Shown piece by piece: positions 28,744 through 38,215 of a stretch of DNA of 64,000 bases. The stretch is from Nakamurella antarctica. GTDB lineage: Bacteria > Actinomycetota > Actinomycetes > Mycobacteriales > Nakamurellaceae. The notes beneath the pieces are model-generated. The model saw only the letters and a program-made list of their open reading frames with translations. It was not told where the DNA came from and did no database searches. Position numbers and translations under genes: made by a program. Every line of letters begins with the position of its first letter. Positions within the stretch are counted from its first letter, which is position 1. The stretch is taken from assembly GCF_003860405.1 (NCBI RefSeq), contig NZ_CP034170.1, forward strand, positions 1,984,001-2,048,000, read 5' to 3'.

Positions 28744-28767
28744 CTATTGAGCATGATGACGCAATAG
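28744..28767. promoter_or_regulatory. Candidate Lrp/AsnC-type operator
   Basis: An inverted repeat CTATTG / CAATAG with a 12-bp spacer lies 19 bp before the Lrp-type gene, in the gap shared with the YitT gene. Lrp-family proteins bind loose AT-rich dyads, so location and form fit autoregulation. The short arms mean chance occurrence cannot be ruled out. Confidence 0.35.
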
Positions 28768-28786
28768 TGGGCCAAATCGTGTCAAA

Positions 28787-29269
28787 ATGCATACTATGCC
28801 TACAGTCGACTCCCTTGATGCCCGTCTTTTGTTAGCGCTGGACGAGGACCCGAACGCCACTATTCTCTCCCTTGCGCGCACCCTGGGTGTCGCCCGCAAC
28901 ACCGCGCACGCTCGGCTGGCAAGGCTCACCGAATCCGGGGCTATCAAGGAATTCAGTCGACGATTAGATCCGGCCGCCCTGGGGTACGGATTGATGGCGT
29001 TTGTTTCCGTGGCGATTAGCCAGACCAGACCGGATGTGGCGCTGGCAGGCCTTCGGCTTCATCCCGAAGTCATTGAAATCCACTCCACCACGGGTGACGC
29101 CGACTTTCTGGTCAAAGTGGTGGCTCGAGACACCCAAGATCTCCACCGGATTACCAACGCCATACTGACAATCGAAGGCATCGTCCGGACCAACACGACG
29201 GTCTCCTTGATCGAGACCATGCCCCTTCGGATCAGCGCGCTGCTGCGGTCGGCGGCCAACGGCCAGTGA
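28787..29269 (+). CDS. Lrp/AsnC-family transcriptional regulator
   Basis: A 160-residue regulator. The N-terminal winged HTH contains LDARLLLALDEDPNATILSLARTLGVARNTAHARLARL, and the C-terminal RAM ligand-binding domain includes VSVAISQTRPDVALAGLRLH, HSTTGDADFLVKVVARDTQDL and GIVRTNTTVSLIETMP. Lrp-type proteins sense amino acids and form octamers on DNA. A second in-frame ATG at 28796 is an alternative start. Likely targets are itself, the divergent YitT gene and perhaps the dgdA group. Confidence 0.9.
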   Translation: MHTMPTVDSLDARLLLALDEDPNATILSLARTLGVARNTAHARLARLTESGAIKEFSRRLDPAALGYGLMAFVSVAISQTRPDVALAGLRLHPEVIEIHSTTGDADFLVKVVARDTQDLHRITNAILTIEGIVRTNTTVSLIETMPLRISALLRSAANGQ

Positions 29270-29314
29270 GCGGGCGGCCAGCGGGTGCGTCAAGCAGTCG
29301 ACAGTGAGGCGGCG

Positions 29315-29923
29315 CTAAAGCTCTCGGACGATCAGCGCGTGGGCGGCGCTGAACAACATAGCCTGTTCTAAATCGATGATGGCATCGGTGAGCTTGGCTC
29401 CGACCCAGAGCGAGGCATCTACCTGTGCTCCGCGCAGATCCGCCCCGTGCAGATTTGCATCGGTAGTCCGCGCGCCGCGCAGATCCGCCCCTTGCAGGTT
29501 GCATCCGGCCATCGAAGTGGCCGTCAGGTTTGCCTCCCGCAACCGCATCCCCGACAGATTGGTACCGGAAAGCTTCTCGCCTGCAAAAGATGTCATGCTC
29601 AGGTCACACCCGGTCAGTGTCCAAGGGGTGAGGCGGCAGGAGCTGAAGCTGCTGCCGGACAGCCGGCAATCGGTGAGCGCCGCGCCGTGCCAACTGGAAA
29701 ACTTAAATGTGCATGCAACAAATGACGACCCCTGGTGGGAAGTGCCGTGCAATTCGGCCGAGGTGAACGTGCAGTGCTCGAAACTGGACCGCGACATTGC
29801 CAGCCCCGCGAAGGTGGCACCAGAGAAGTCGCAATTGACGAAGGTGATCCCGTCAAGGTCCTGCCCACGCAGATCAACCTCGACGAAATCCTCCTGCTCG
29901 TACTGTGTGTCGGTAAGTTTCAT
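29315..29923 (-). CDS. Pentapeptide-repeat protein, Qnr/MfpA-like
   Basis: A 202-residue soluble right-handed beta-helix protein. Pentapeptides A(D/N)Lxx recur throughout, for example ITFVNCDFSGATFAG, GCDLSMTSFAGEKLSGTNL, GCNLQGADLRGARTTDANLHG and ADLRGAQ. The end, DAIIDLEQAMLFSAAHALIV, resembles the C-terminal dimerisation helix of Qnr proteins, and total length fits Qnr/MfpA. Those proteins mimic B-DNA and bind DNA gyrase, sometimes conferring quinolone tolerance. ATG 29923 has GGAGGGAG at good spacing. It lies just downstream of kdpE (60 bp, same strand) and may be read through from the kdp operon. The gyrase role is inferred from shape and motif only. Confidence 0.85.
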   Translation of the reverse strand: MKLTDTQYEQEDFVEVDLRGQDLDGITFVNCDFSGATFAGLAMSRSSFEHCTFTSAELHGTSHQGSSFVACTFKFSSWHGAALTDCRLSGSSFSSCRLTPWTLTGCDLSMTSFAGEKLSGTNLSGMRLREANLTATSMAGCNLQGADLRGARTTDANLHGADLRGAQVDASLWVGAKLTDAIIDLEQAMLFSAAHALIVREL

Positions 29924-29983
29924 TGAATTTCTCCCTCCCCTGGTTACAGGCTCGGCCACCTAACCTACCGGTGCGTGGTTGCG

Positions 29984-30682
29984 CTACTTACTTTCTGCCG
30001 ATTGGTCACCGTCGGGCAGAAACCGATATCCCATGCCAGCTTCGGTGATCAGATACCGGGGCTTGGCCGGTTCTGGCTCCAGTTTTTTTCGCAGCTGCGC
30101 CAAATACAGTCGGAGATACCCGGTATCGGAGGTGTGATTCGGTCCCCACACCGATGTCAGCAAGGATTGGCGCGTCACCAATTTGCCCGGGTGTCGCAAC
30201 AGGAACTCCAGGATCTGCCACTCGGTGGGTGTGAGCCGCACCGACTCAGCTCCTTTGTGAATCTGCTTTGCGGAGAGGTCCACCGTTACCTGGCCAAAGG
30301 TGATGACGGGTTCGCTCTCCTTGTTCGGCACGCGGCGGGTCAGCGCTCGGATTCTCGCCAATAGTTCTTCGATCGAAAACGGTTTGGTGACATAGTCATC
30401 CGCGCCAGCATCCAACGCCTCCACCTTGTCTGCGGCGCCCGTCCGGCCGGAAACTACCAGAATTGGCGCCTGGGTCCACCCGCGCAACGCGGTAATCACA
30501 CCTATTCCATCCACTTTGGGCATCCCCAGGTCAAGCATCACCAGGTCAGGGTGATGCTTCATCGCTGCCTCGATGGCGCTCGCCCCGTCGGGTGCGGTAA
30601 TGATCCGATACCCTCTCGCTCCCAGCGTTACTCGAAGAGCACGCAAAATTTGTGGGTCGTCATCGGCGATCAAGATATTCAT
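29984..30682 (-). CDS. kdpE: KdpE response regulator of the kdp operon
   Basis: A 232-residue OmpR-type response regulator. The receiver has the acidic pocket ADDDP, phospho-acceptor Asp51 (LVMLDLGMP) and TKPF. The winged HTH starts after about 130 with LTPTEWQILEFLLRHPGKLVTRQSLL and WGPNHTSDTGYLRLYLAQLRKKLE, a wing pattern characteristic of KdpE. Its start overlaps the kdpD stop as ATGA, so the pair is translationally coupled. It is expected to activate the kdp promoter under K+ limitation, probably through the direct repeats at 38041-38089. Confidence 0.95.
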   Translation of the reverse strand: MNILIADDDPQILRALRVTLGARGYRIITAPDGASAIEAAMKHHPDLVMLDLGMPKVDGIGVITALRGWTQAPILVVSGRTGAADKVEALDAGADDYVTKPFSIEELLARIRALTRRVPNKESEPVITFGQVTVDLSAKQIHKGAESVRLTPTEWQILEFLLRHPGKLVTRQSLLTSVWGPNHTSDTGYLRLYLAQLRKKLEPEPAKPRYLITEAGMGYRFLPDGDQSAESK

Positions 30683-33288
30683 CGGTTCACGTCGCTCGTC
30701 GCGGGTTCGAGTTGCGGCAACGGTTCCCTCGCCGTTTCGCCGGGGAGCGAAGGGGCCTGCGTCGTTGTGCCGGTCGGCGCATCACCCAGCGAGGCATCTT
30801 CTCCTGTTGCGACGGGCTGGTGAACTGGCAACGCAACCACCATCGTCAGGCCGCCCCCGGGGGTGTCTTCGACCTGCAAAGTCCCGTTCATCCCCTCTAC
30901 GAAACCTTTGGAAAGTGCCAGGCCCAGGCCGAGGCCGGTGAGGTTGTCGGTATCACCCAGGCGTTGGAACGGCACGAAAACCTCATCCTTGCGATCAGTG
31001 GGGATCCCCGGACCGTGGTCCACCACGCGGATCTCGACCACGTTGGCGAAATGGCTGGTGGAAATCAGAACCAACGTGTTGGCGGGCGCAAATCGCACCG
31101 CATTGGCCAAAAGATTTACCACCACCCGCTCCAGTAGGACAAAATCCGCCGTCACGAGAGGCACTTCGGCGAGGTCGAATTCGACTTCGGCCGGGCCAAG
31201 TCCCAACTCGTCCAGCGCCGGCAAGATCACGTCAACCACATCAACTTCTGCCAGGTGCACACCGAGCACCCCCGCCTGCAACCTGCTGACGTCCAACAGA
31301 TTTGTTACCAACGCCGCCAGCGTCTGAAGACTCTCATCCGCCGTGGCGAGCAGCTCGGTGCGATCGGCTGGGCTGAGCTGCCCATCGGTTGACCTGAGTC
31401 CGCTCACAGCTGCCGTCGCTGCAGTCAATGGACGACGCAGGTCGTGGCCCACTGCCGCGAGTAATGCACTACGAACCTTGTCCGCCTGCGCCAGAGGCCC
31501 CACGGCGCTAGCTGTTTCGGTCAGATCACCGTGCTCGAGGACTACCTCGAACTGAGTCGCGATCACCACCAGGAGTCTTCGTTCGTATGCGGCTAGATCT
31601 GGGCCGTGGAGCTCCAACGTGGCTCTGGTTCCCACCGGAATGCTGGTGACTTGATCATCCGGCGCGATTTCGCCGTCCGAGGAGACCACCACTCCCGCGC
31701 TCGAAATCAGGCAGACGGCAGAGAGGCCGAATGCCTCCCGCGTCCGAGATACCAACGCCTGCAGGGCATCCTGCCCGCGCAGCACACTTCCCACTACCGT
31801 GGCGAGCATTTCAGATTCAGCAGCGGCGCGCTGTGCCGCGCGGGCGCGCCGAGCGGCTTGGTCGACCACGTAGCTGACCAACACCGCATTGACGATGTAG
31901 AGAAACAGAGCGAGCAGATGCAGCGGCTCGTCGACGGTGATCGTGTGCAACGGCTCAACGAAGAAGAAGTCCAGCGTGAGGCCCGAGAGCACCGCGGCCC
32001 AGAGCGCCGGCCAGATGCCGCCCACCAGCGCTACTGCGACTACTAAGAGCTGGTAGGTCAGGACGTCGCTGGTGATGGATTCTTTGGAGCGGAGCGCCGC
32101 TAGGAGCCACGTCACGAGCGGCCCACCTAAAATAGCGAGGGCAAAGCCCCAGATCCTGCGCCGAACCGATAGCGCACCGGCGGCGCTTGGCAAGGTGAAC
32201 CGCCCGCCCGCCGCTGCGTGTGTGACGATGTGGACATCAATATCGCCCGATTCGCGCACCACTGTCGCGCCGATACCGGGACCGGATAGCGCAGCCGCCA
32301 ACCTGCTCCGCCGGCTCACCCCAATCACCAGCTGCGTGGCGTTGACTGAACGCGCGAACTCCACCAAAGCGGACGGAACGTCCTCACCGACTACCTGGTG
32401 GTAGGTCCCGCCAAGAGTCTCGATCAGGGTTCGCTGCGCTACCAACGCACCCGGGTGGGAATCGCGCAGTCCATCCTGGGTGGAGATATGCACAGCAAGC
32501 ACCTCGCCGCCCGCCGAACGTGCAGCGATCCGTGCGGCGCGGCGCAGCAGGGTTTCGCCCTCCGGGCCACCGGTCAGCGCAACGACCACGCGCTCCCTGG
32601 TATCCCACTGGCTGTTGATGCCTTTTTCCTGGCGATAGGTCTTGAGCGCGCTATCAACTTCGTCGGCCAGCCAGAGCAGGGCAAGTTCGCGCAGCGCGGT
32701 CAGATTGCCCAAGCGGAAGTAATTGGACAAGGCAGCATCAACCCGCAGCGCGGGATAGACGTGTCCGTCCGCCAACCTGGTGCGCAGCGCAGCCGGCGCA
32801 AGGTCCACCACCTCGATCTGGTCTGCGGCACGCAACACCGTGTCTGGCACTGTTTCTCGTTGCGGGACACCGGTAATCTTGCGCACCACATCGTTGAGCG
32901 ACTCGATGTGCTGAATGTTGACGGTGGACACTACGTCAATACCGGCGTCGAGCAGAGAATTCACGTCCTGCCAGCGCTTCTCGTGATCAGAGCCGGGTGC
33001 GTTGGTATGAGCGAGTTCATCAACGAGAGCAATATCAGGCTTGCGTGCGATAACCGCGGCCAAATCCATCTCAGCAAGCTCGACGCCGCGGTGGGACACC
33101 ACCATGCGGGGCACGATCTCTAGGCCTTCGAGCACCGCAGTCGTGCCGGCGCGGCCGTGGGTTTCCACAACCGCGACGACCACGTCCCTGCCTTCGGCGA
33201 GCAGCCGTTTGCCATCTTCGAGCATGGTGTAGGTTTTGCCGACCCCGGGCGCAGCTCCGAGCAGAACCCGCAGCTGACCGCGTTTCAT
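30679..33288 (-). CDS. kdpD: KdpD sensor histidine kinase
   Basis: An 869-residue K+/turgor sensor. The N-terminal KdpD domain has Walker A GAAPGVGKTYTM (11-22) and VDELAHTNAPGSDHEKRWQDV, then a universal-stress-protein-like domain (about 240-370, GVSRRSRLAAALSG). Four membrane helices follow (about 375-480), a GAF-like segment, the phospho-acceptor His615 (AVGHDLRRPLTAA) and the HATPase domain (NAVRFAP, DHGPGIP, GLGLGLAL). A Pro/Thr/Glu-rich tail of about 45 residues follows the ATPase. It starts 3 bp after kdpC and overlaps kdpE by 4 bp. Confidence 0.96.
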   Translation of the reverse strand: MKRGQLRVLLGAAPGVGKTYTMLEDGKRLLAEGRDVVVAVVETHGRAGTTAVLEGLEIVPRMVVSHRGVELAEMDLAAVIARKPDIALVDELAHTNAPGSDHEKRWQDVNSLLDAGIDVVSTVNIQHIESLNDVVRKITGVPQRETVPDTVLRAADQIEVVDLAPAALRTRLADGHVYPALRVDAALSNYFRLGNLTALRELALLWLADEVDSALKTYRQEKGINSQWDTRERVVVALTGGPEGETLLRRAARIAARSAGGEVLAVHISTQDGLRDSHPGALVAQRTLIETLGGTYHQVVGEDVPSALVEFARSVNATQLVIGVSRRSRLAAALSGPGIGATVVRESGDIDVHIVTHAAAGGRFTLPSAAGALSVRRRIWGFALAILGGPLVTWLLAALRSKESITSDVLTYQLLVVAVALVGGIWPALWAAVLSGLTLDFFFVEPLHTITVDEPLHLLALFLYIVNAVLVSYVVDQAARRARAAQRAAAESEMLATVVGSVLRGQDALQALVSRTREAFGLSAVCLISSAGVVVSSDGEIAPDDQVTSIPVGTRATLELHGPDLAAYERRLLVVIATQFEVVLEHGDLTETASAVGPLAQADKVRSALLAAVGHDLRRPLTAATAAVSGLRSTDGQLSPADRTELLATADESLQTLAALVTNLLDVSRLQAGVLGVHLAEVDVVDVILPALDELGLGPAEVEFDLAEVPLVTADFVLLERVVVNLLANAVRFAPANTLVLISTSHFANVVEIRVVDHGPGIPTDRKDEVFVPFQRLGDTDNLTGLGLGLALSKGFVEGMNGTLQVEDTPGGGLTMVVALPVHQPVATGEDASLGDAPTGTTTQAPSLPGETAREPLPQLEPATSDVNR

Positions 33289-33291
33289 TGA

Positions 33292-33900
33292 CTACCCGCC
33301 GATTTGCTCAAGCGCGATATTAAGTTCCAGCACATTGACAGTCTCCTCACCCAGAAACCCCAGGTTACGGCTCGCGATGTGATCGGTGACGAGCGCTTGC
33401 ATTTGGGCCAGCGGGATTCCCCGAGCAGCGGCCACCCGATTTGCTTGCAGCAGCGCATATTCCTTGCTGATGTCAGGGTCCAATCCGGAGGAGGAAGCCG
33501 TCAGCGCATCGGCCGGAATCGAGGCCGGGTCGACGTTATTGAAGGCGGCGATCTCTGCCTTACGCTTGGTAATGGCAGCGATCAAATCGGCATTTTCCGG
33601 CCCGAAGTTACTGCCCCCCGAAGCAGAACTGTCGTAGCCATTCCCGGCAGCCGAGGGCCGCGGCTGGAAAAACTGGGGTAGTGGATTGCCATCGGTGTCC
33701 GAAAAGGACTGCCCGATCAGGGAAGAGCCCACTGCCCTATCCCCAACGGTGACCAACGATCCGTTCGCTGTTTTGTTAAACAGCGTTTGTCCAATGCCGA
33801 GGATTACCAGCGGATAGAGCAAGCCCAATCCCACGGTCAACACCAGCATGGCGCGCAGCGCAACCCCGTAGGGCCGCACCGAAGCCTGAAATCTACTCAT
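33292..33900 (-). CDS. kdpC: KdpC subunit of the K+-transporting ATPase
   Basis: A 202-residue subunit with one N-terminal membrane helix (about 15-38, LVLTVGLGLLYPLVILGIGQ) and an extracytoplasmic domain. Conserved KdpC features are GSSLIGQSFSD, YFQPRPSAAG-type sequence reading FFQPRPSAAG, SGGSNFGPENADL, PADALTASSSGLDPDIS and the C-terminal VNVLELNIAL. It stabilises the KdpA-KdpB complex and helps ATP binding. It follows kdpB after 29 bp. Confidence 0.96.
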   Translation of the reverse strand: MSRFQASVRPYGVALRAMLVLTVGLGLLYPLVILGIGQTLFNKTANGSLVTVGDRAVGSSLIGQSFSDTDGNPLPQFFQPRPSAAGNGYDSSASGGSNFGPENADLIAAITKRKAEIAAFNNVDPASIPADALTASSSGLDPDISKEYALLQANRVAAARGIPLAQMQALVTDHIASRNLGFLGEETVNVLELNIALEQIGG

Positions 33901-33929
33901 CTAAGTCAGCTCTCTTTTTACTCGCATGA

Positions 33930-36092
33930 TCAGAAACCGGGAATCAGGCTGACGACAAGGTCGATCAGTTTGATCCCGACAAAGGGTGCGACGATCCCGC
34001 CGACGCCGTATACCAACAGGTTTCGGCTCAGGACCTTCGACGCGGACGCCGGGCGGTACTTCACCCCGCGCAACGCGAGCGGGATCAGCACCACGATGAT
34101 GATGGCGTTGAAGATGATGGCCGAGAGAATCGCCGACGCCGGTGAACTCAAACTCATAATGTTCAGGCGGTCGAGTGCGGGGAACACCCCAGCGAACATT
34201 GCAGGGATAACCGCAAAATATTTGGCGATGTCGTTGGCGATGGAGAATGTCGTCAACGCGCCCCGGGTAATCAAAAGCTGCTTGCCGATGCGGACGATGT
34301 CGATCAACTTCGTCGGGTCAGAGTCCAGATCGACCATGTTGCCGGCCTCTTTGGCTGCCGAGGTACCGGTATTCATCGCCACACCCACATCTGCCTGGGC
34401 CAGGGCGGGCGCGTCATTCGTACCGTCGCCCGTCATTGCGACAAGGTTTCCGCCGGCCTGCTCTTTGCGGATCAGCGCGAGCTTGTCCTCCGGAGTGGCC
34501 TCGGCAAGAAAATCGTCGATCCCCGCCTCGGCAGCGATGGCCTTGGCGGTGAGAGCGTTGTCCCCGGTGATCATCACCGTGCGAATACCCATTGCCCGCA
34601 GCTCCGAGAAGCGTTCGGCTATTCCTTCTTTCACGATGTCCTTGAGTCGAACCACACCCAGGATGCGCCCCGCGCCATCAGCATCCTTGGTGGCAACGAC
34701 CAGGGGGGTGCCACCGTCGTTGGAGATCAACTCCACGCGTTCGGCGAGGGCGAGTTGGACGGGCTCGGTGAGTGGCTCCGATTCGCTGATCCAGCTCATA
34801 ACGGCTGAGCCAGCTCCCTTGCGTACCTGCCCACCAGCGGCGAGATCGATGCCGCTCATACGGGTTTGGGCGGTGAACGGCACCACCTCCCCCGCTGCTG
34901 GTTCGTTGGCCGTGACATCGCAGCCGATGGCTAAATCGACGATGGATTTTCCCTCGGGGGTGGGGTCGCTTAGGGACGACAATGCTGCGGCCCTGATCAG
35001 CTCGCCCTGCGAAACACCCGGCATGGCAACGAATTCCGTTGCCTGCCGATTGCCATAGGTGATGGTGCCGGTCTTGTCGAGCAGCAAAGTGGTGATATCT
35101 CCGGCGGCCTCGACGGCGCGGCCGGACATCGCCAACACGTTTCGTTGCACCAAGCGGTCCATTCCGGCAATACCGATGGCTGAAAGCAAGGCGCCAATGG
35201 TGGTCGGAATGAGACAGACCAACAACGCCACCAACACCGGAATGCTGACCGTGGCCGCGGAATACCCCGCAATGGGATTCAAAGTCAAAGCCACCACGAC
35301 GAAGATGATGGAAAGGCTTGCCAACAAGATGTTGAGAGCGATCTCGTTCGGCGTCTTCTGCCGCGACGCGCCCTCGACGAGGCCGATCATCCGGTCCACG
35401 AACGTTTCGCCCGGCTTACTGGTGATTTGTATCACCACCCGGTCGGATAGCACGCGAGTGCCACCGGTCACCGCGCTGCGATCCCCGCCGGATTCGCGCA
35501 CCACGGGGGCCGACTCGCCGGTGATGGCCGATTCGTCGACAGAGGCGATACCCCACACGATGTCGCCGTCACCGGGGATCAGTTCTCCCGCAATCACGAC
35601 GACATGGTCACCGAGCTGCAGATCTGCCGACGAGATCGGTTCTACGACAGCACTTTCTGCACCGGCGTCGGTAAACGCATCGTAGGTCTGCAGCCGGTGC
35701 GCGGTAGTGCTGGTCCGGGTCTTTCGCAAGCTATCGGCCTGCGCTTTGCCGCGGCCCTCCGCCACCGCCTCCGCCAAGTTGGCGAAAATGACGGTGAGCC
35801 AGAGCCAGCCCGCGATCGCCCACGTGAAAGAGGCGGGGATCTCGGACCCACCGGAGCTCTGGGGTCCGCCGGTGAATGGTTCGGCGATGGCCAGCGCAGT
35901 GGTGAGAACGGCGCCGACCTCCACGATAAACATCACCGGGTTCCGCCACATTTGACGGGGATCCAGCTTGCGCAGTGCGCCGGGGAGAGCTGCTACCAAG
36001 TGCGCGAGATCGAAGGCGCCGCTGGAAGTTTTCTTCGTGCCATCGTGCTCGATGTGCGGATCGGTGGGCGCGGTCAAGGAAGTAGTTGACAT
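33930..36092 (-). CDS. kdpB: KdpB catalytic P-type ATPase subunit
   Basis: A 720-residue type IA P-type ATPase that powers K+ import through KdpA. Motifs: TGES in the actuator domain (191-194), phosphorylation site DKTGT with Asp339, [20 protein letters not shown] in the hinge, and the KdpB-specific [10 protein letters not shown] near the C-terminal helices. About seven membrane helices are visible. The serine in the TGES region equivalent to the known inhibitory phosphorylation site is present. It starts 4 bp after the kdpA stop, with KdpC following. Confidence 0.97.
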   Translation of the reverse strand: MSTTSLTAPTDPHIEHDGTKKTSSGAFDLAHLVAALPGALRKLDPRQMWRNPVMFIVEVGAVLTTALAIAEPFTGGPQSSGGSEIPASFTWAIAGWLWLTVIFANLAEAVAEGRGKAQADSLRKTRTSTTAHRLQTYDAFTDAGAESAVVEPISSADLQLGDHVVVIAGELIPGDGDIVWGIASVDESAITGESAPVVRESGGDRSAVTGGTRVLSDRVVIQITSKPGETFVDRMIGLVEGASRQKTPNEIALNILLASLSIIFVVVALTLNPIAGYSAATVSIPVLVALLVCLIPTTIGALLSAIGIAGMDRLVQRNVLAMSGRAVEAAGDITTLLLDKTGTITYGNRQATEFVAMPGVSQGELIRAAALSSLSDPTPEGKSIVDLAIGCDVTANEPAAGEVVPFTAQTRMSGIDLAAGGQVRKGAGSAVMSWISESEPLTEPVQLALAERVELISNDGGTPLVVATKDADGAGRILGVVRLKDIVKEGIAERFSELRAMGIRTVMITGDNALTAKAIAAEAGIDDFLAEATPEDKLALIRKEQAGGNLVAMTGDGTNDAPALAQADVGVAMNTGTSAAKEAGNMVDLDSDPTKLIDIVRIGKQLLITRGALTTFSIANDIAKYFAVIPAMFAGVFPALDRLNIMSLSSPASAILSAIIFNAIIIVVLIPLALRGVKYRPASASKVLSRNLLVYGVGGIVAPFVGIKLIDLVVSLIPGF

Positions 36093-36096
36093 GTGT

Positions 36097-37770
36097 TTAG
36101 GACAGCCCTTCAGCTAGCGGCCCCAGCGCAAGTACGGGGAAAAAGGTGAGTGCGGTGATGATGAGGGTGACGCCGATGAGCAGCCCCACGAATAGTGGCC
36201 GATGGGTCGGCAGCGTGCCCGACGTGGCGGGCACCTTGTCCTGCTTTGCCAGGGATCCGGCAAGAGCAAGGACGAACACTATGGGCAGGAAACGTCCGAG
36301 AATCATGACCAGGCCCAGCGCGGTATTGAACCACGGAGTGTTTGCCGTCAGGCCAGCAAAGGCCGACCCGTTGTTATTGGCCGCAGAAGTAAAGGCGTAC
36401 AACACTTCTGAGAGTCCGTGTAGGCCCGGATTGAGAATCGACGTGCTTTCGACGTCACTCCTGATGGCCGGTATGCCGAAGCTGAGGGCGGTGCCCACCA
36501 GAACCAATGTCGGCATCACCAGAATGTAGAGGCTCGCGAGCTTTATCTCGCGTGGGCCAATCTTCTTGCCGAGGTACTCGGGGGTGCGGCCAACGAGCAG
36601 TCCAGAAATGAAGACCGCGATCACCGCCAGCACCAACATTCCGTACAACCCCGACCCAACACCTCCGGGTGCCACCTCGCCCAATTGCATATTGAGCATC
36701 GGGATCATTCCGCCGAACGCTGTGTAGGAGTCGTGCATGGAATTGACCGCGCCAGTCGACGTCAACGTGGACGTCGTCCCGAACAACGTCGATGCGGCAA
36801 TACCGAACCGTTGCTCCTTGCCTTCCATGGCGCCGCCGGCAAGCAGTGTCGCGGTACCCGCGCCGCGGGACTCGAAGATCGTCAACGCCGCCAAAGATGC
36901 GACGTAGATCGTGGACATCACGGCGAGGATGGCATAGCCCTGCTTGCGATCACCGACTATGGTGCCGAAGGTGCGCGGCAAGCTGAACGGGATGGCGAGC
37001 ATCAAGATGATCTCGAACATGTTGGACCACCCGTTGGGATTCTCGAACGGGTGCGAGGAGTTGGCGTTGAAGAAACCACCACCGTTGGTGCCGAGTTCTT
37101 TGATCGCCTCCTGCGACGCTACGGGTCCGCCCGGCAGGGACTGCGCGCCGCCACTGAGGGTGGTGATGTCGGTGAACCCATTGAGGTTTTGAATCACACC
37201 CGCTGCGATCAGCACCACGGCGGAGACGATCGCCAACGGCAACAGAATTCGCAGCGTGCCGCGGGTGAGGTCCACCCAGAAGTTGCCCAGTGTCCCCGAC
37301 TTGCGAAGTACGAGGCCCCTTACTAGAGCAATTGCCACCGCAATGCCGACGGCAGCGGAGACAAAGTTCTGCACCGCAAGACCGAACAGTTGGACGACGT
37401 ATCCCAGTGTGACGTCGGGTGAGTACGACTGCCAGTTGGTGTTGGTAACGAAGGACGCCGCGGTGTTGAAGGATAAGCCAGGGGGAACGGGCGGGAAACC
37501 GAGTGAATATGGGAGGACTGCTTGGAGTCGCTGAATCCCGTAGACCAGCAGAACACCCACCACCGAAAAGGCGAGGACCCCGCGGAAGTATGCCGACCAG
37601 GTCTGCTCGGCGGCCGAATCAACTCCAATAATGCGATAGAAGCCCCGCTCTACGCGCAGGTCCTTCCGCGACGTGAAGGTCTTTGCCATGTAGTCCCCGA
37701 GCGGCCGGTACAACACCGCTAAAACGACAACAAGCAGTGCTGCTTGAGCAATAGTGGCGCCAATATTCAT
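36097..37770 (-). CDS. kdpA: KdpA K+-translocating subunit
   Basis: A 557-residue channel-like subunit of the SKT family with about ten helices and four selectivity-filter-type loops, for example [34 protein letters not shown], and [14 protein letters not shown], each carrying the Gly that binds K+. The order F, A, B, C, D, E matches other actinobacteria. Its ATG overlaps the kdpF stop as TGATG. Confidence 0.97.
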   Translation of the reverse strand: MNIGATIAQAALLVVVLAVLYRPLGDYMAKTFTSRKDLRVERGFYRIIGVDSAAEQTWSAYFRGVLAFSVVGVLLVYGIQRLQAVLPYSLGFPPVPPGLSFNTAASFVTNTNWQSYSPDVTLGYVVQLFGLAVQNFVSAAVGIAVAIALVRGLVLRKSGTLGNFWVDLTRGTLRILLPLAIVSAVVLIAAGVIQNLNGFTDITTLSGGAQSLPGGPVASQEAIKELGTNGGGFFNANSSHPFENPNGWSNMFEIILMLAIPFSLPRTFGTIVGDRKQGYAILAVMSTIYVASLAALTIFESRGAGTATLLAGGAMEGKEQRFGIAASTLFGTTSTLTSTGAVNSMHDSYTAFGGMIPMLNMQLGEVAPGGVGSGLYGMLVLAVIAVFISGLLVGRTPEYLGKKIGPREIKLASLYILVMPTLVLVGTALSFGIPAIRSDVESTSILNPGLHGLSEVLYAFTSAANNNGSAFAGLTANTPWFNTALGLVMILGRFLPIVFVLALAGSLAKQDKVPATSGTLPTHRPLFVGLLIGVTLIITALTFFPVLALGPLAEGLS

Positions 37771-37859
37771 CAGAATTTCTCCGGTTTCACCAGTGCGTAC
37801 ACCAGGTAAATCACCGAGATGATGCCCAGTGCTCCAGCGAGGAAGTTGAAGAACGTCAT
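37770..37859 (-). CDS. kdpF: KdpF small membrane subunit
   Basis: A 29-residue single-helix peptide, [20 protein letters not shown] followed by YALVKPEKF. The ending (A/Y)LVxPEKF/RF is the KdpF hallmark; KdpF stabilises the KdpABC complex in the membrane. The start overlaps the upstream small ORF as ATGA and the stop overlaps kdpA as TGATG, so it is fully embedded in the operon. Confidence 0.92.
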   Translation of the reverse strand: MTFFNFLAGALGIISVIYLVYALVKPEKF

Positions 37860-37939
37860 AGCTTCTCGACTCCCTTGGCTACTAGGCCAATCAGCGCGAA
37901 CACGCCCAGAATGACGACGATGTACACCACATCAAGCAC
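37856..37939 (-). CDS. Additional 27-residue membrane peptide upstream of kdpF
   Basis: A GTG-started ORF encoding [20 protein letters not shown] followed by AKGVEKL. It is one hydrophobic helix with a basic C-terminal end. A strong purine-rich site (AAGGAAAAGGG) lies about 6 bp upstream, and the stop overlaps the kdpF start as ATGA. Both features argue for real translation. It is not KdpF itself, since the true KdpF with PEKF follows. It is possibly a second small Kdp subunit or a leader peptide that couples translation. I know of no assigned function. Confidence 0.72.
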   Translation of the reverse strand: MLDVVYIVVILGVFALIGLVAKGVEKL

Positions 37940-38040
37940 GGAATACCCTTTTCCTTCATCACGGACGTTCCGGACGGAAGCGCCGATGCCGTAGCGGCAC
38001 GGTGATGATTGAACGCGGAAATTGTCGACGCGCTAGCGGT

Positions 38041-38089
38041 CCTTACGGTTCCCCTACGGCTGCGTCCGAGAACCTAACGGTTTCCCTAC
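38041..38089 (-). promoter_or_regulatory. Paired 17-bp direct repeats upstream of kdp, candidate KdpE site
   Basis: Two copies, at 38041-38057 and 38073-38089, agree at 15 of 17 positions (plus-strand form CCTWACGGTTYCCCTAC). They are 32 bp apart start to start, about three helical turns, and lie 100-150 bp before the first kdp ORF. Direct repeats in this position are what an OmpR-type dimer such as KdpE would bind. No other gene lies between them and the operon. Confidence 0.6.
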
Positions 38090-38140
38090 AACGTCGCATG
38101 CCGAGCAGTGTGCTTGCCTGGATGAAAGTCGCACCCACCC

Positions 38141-38188
38141 AAAAACGGCCTGCCGAAGATCTCGTCTTCACGAGGTCTTCGACAGGCC
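38141..38188 (-). terminator. Rho-independent terminator after the membrane pentapeptide gene
   Basis: On the reverse strand, 19-base arms (GGCCTGTCGAAGACCTCGT against its near-complement) with a 4-nt loop are followed by G and five T. It ends the gene at 38216-39223 and insulates the kdp promoter region. Confidence 0.85.
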
Positions 38189-38215
38189 TTGGAGTCAGTC
38201 TCAGGTGATGCCAGC

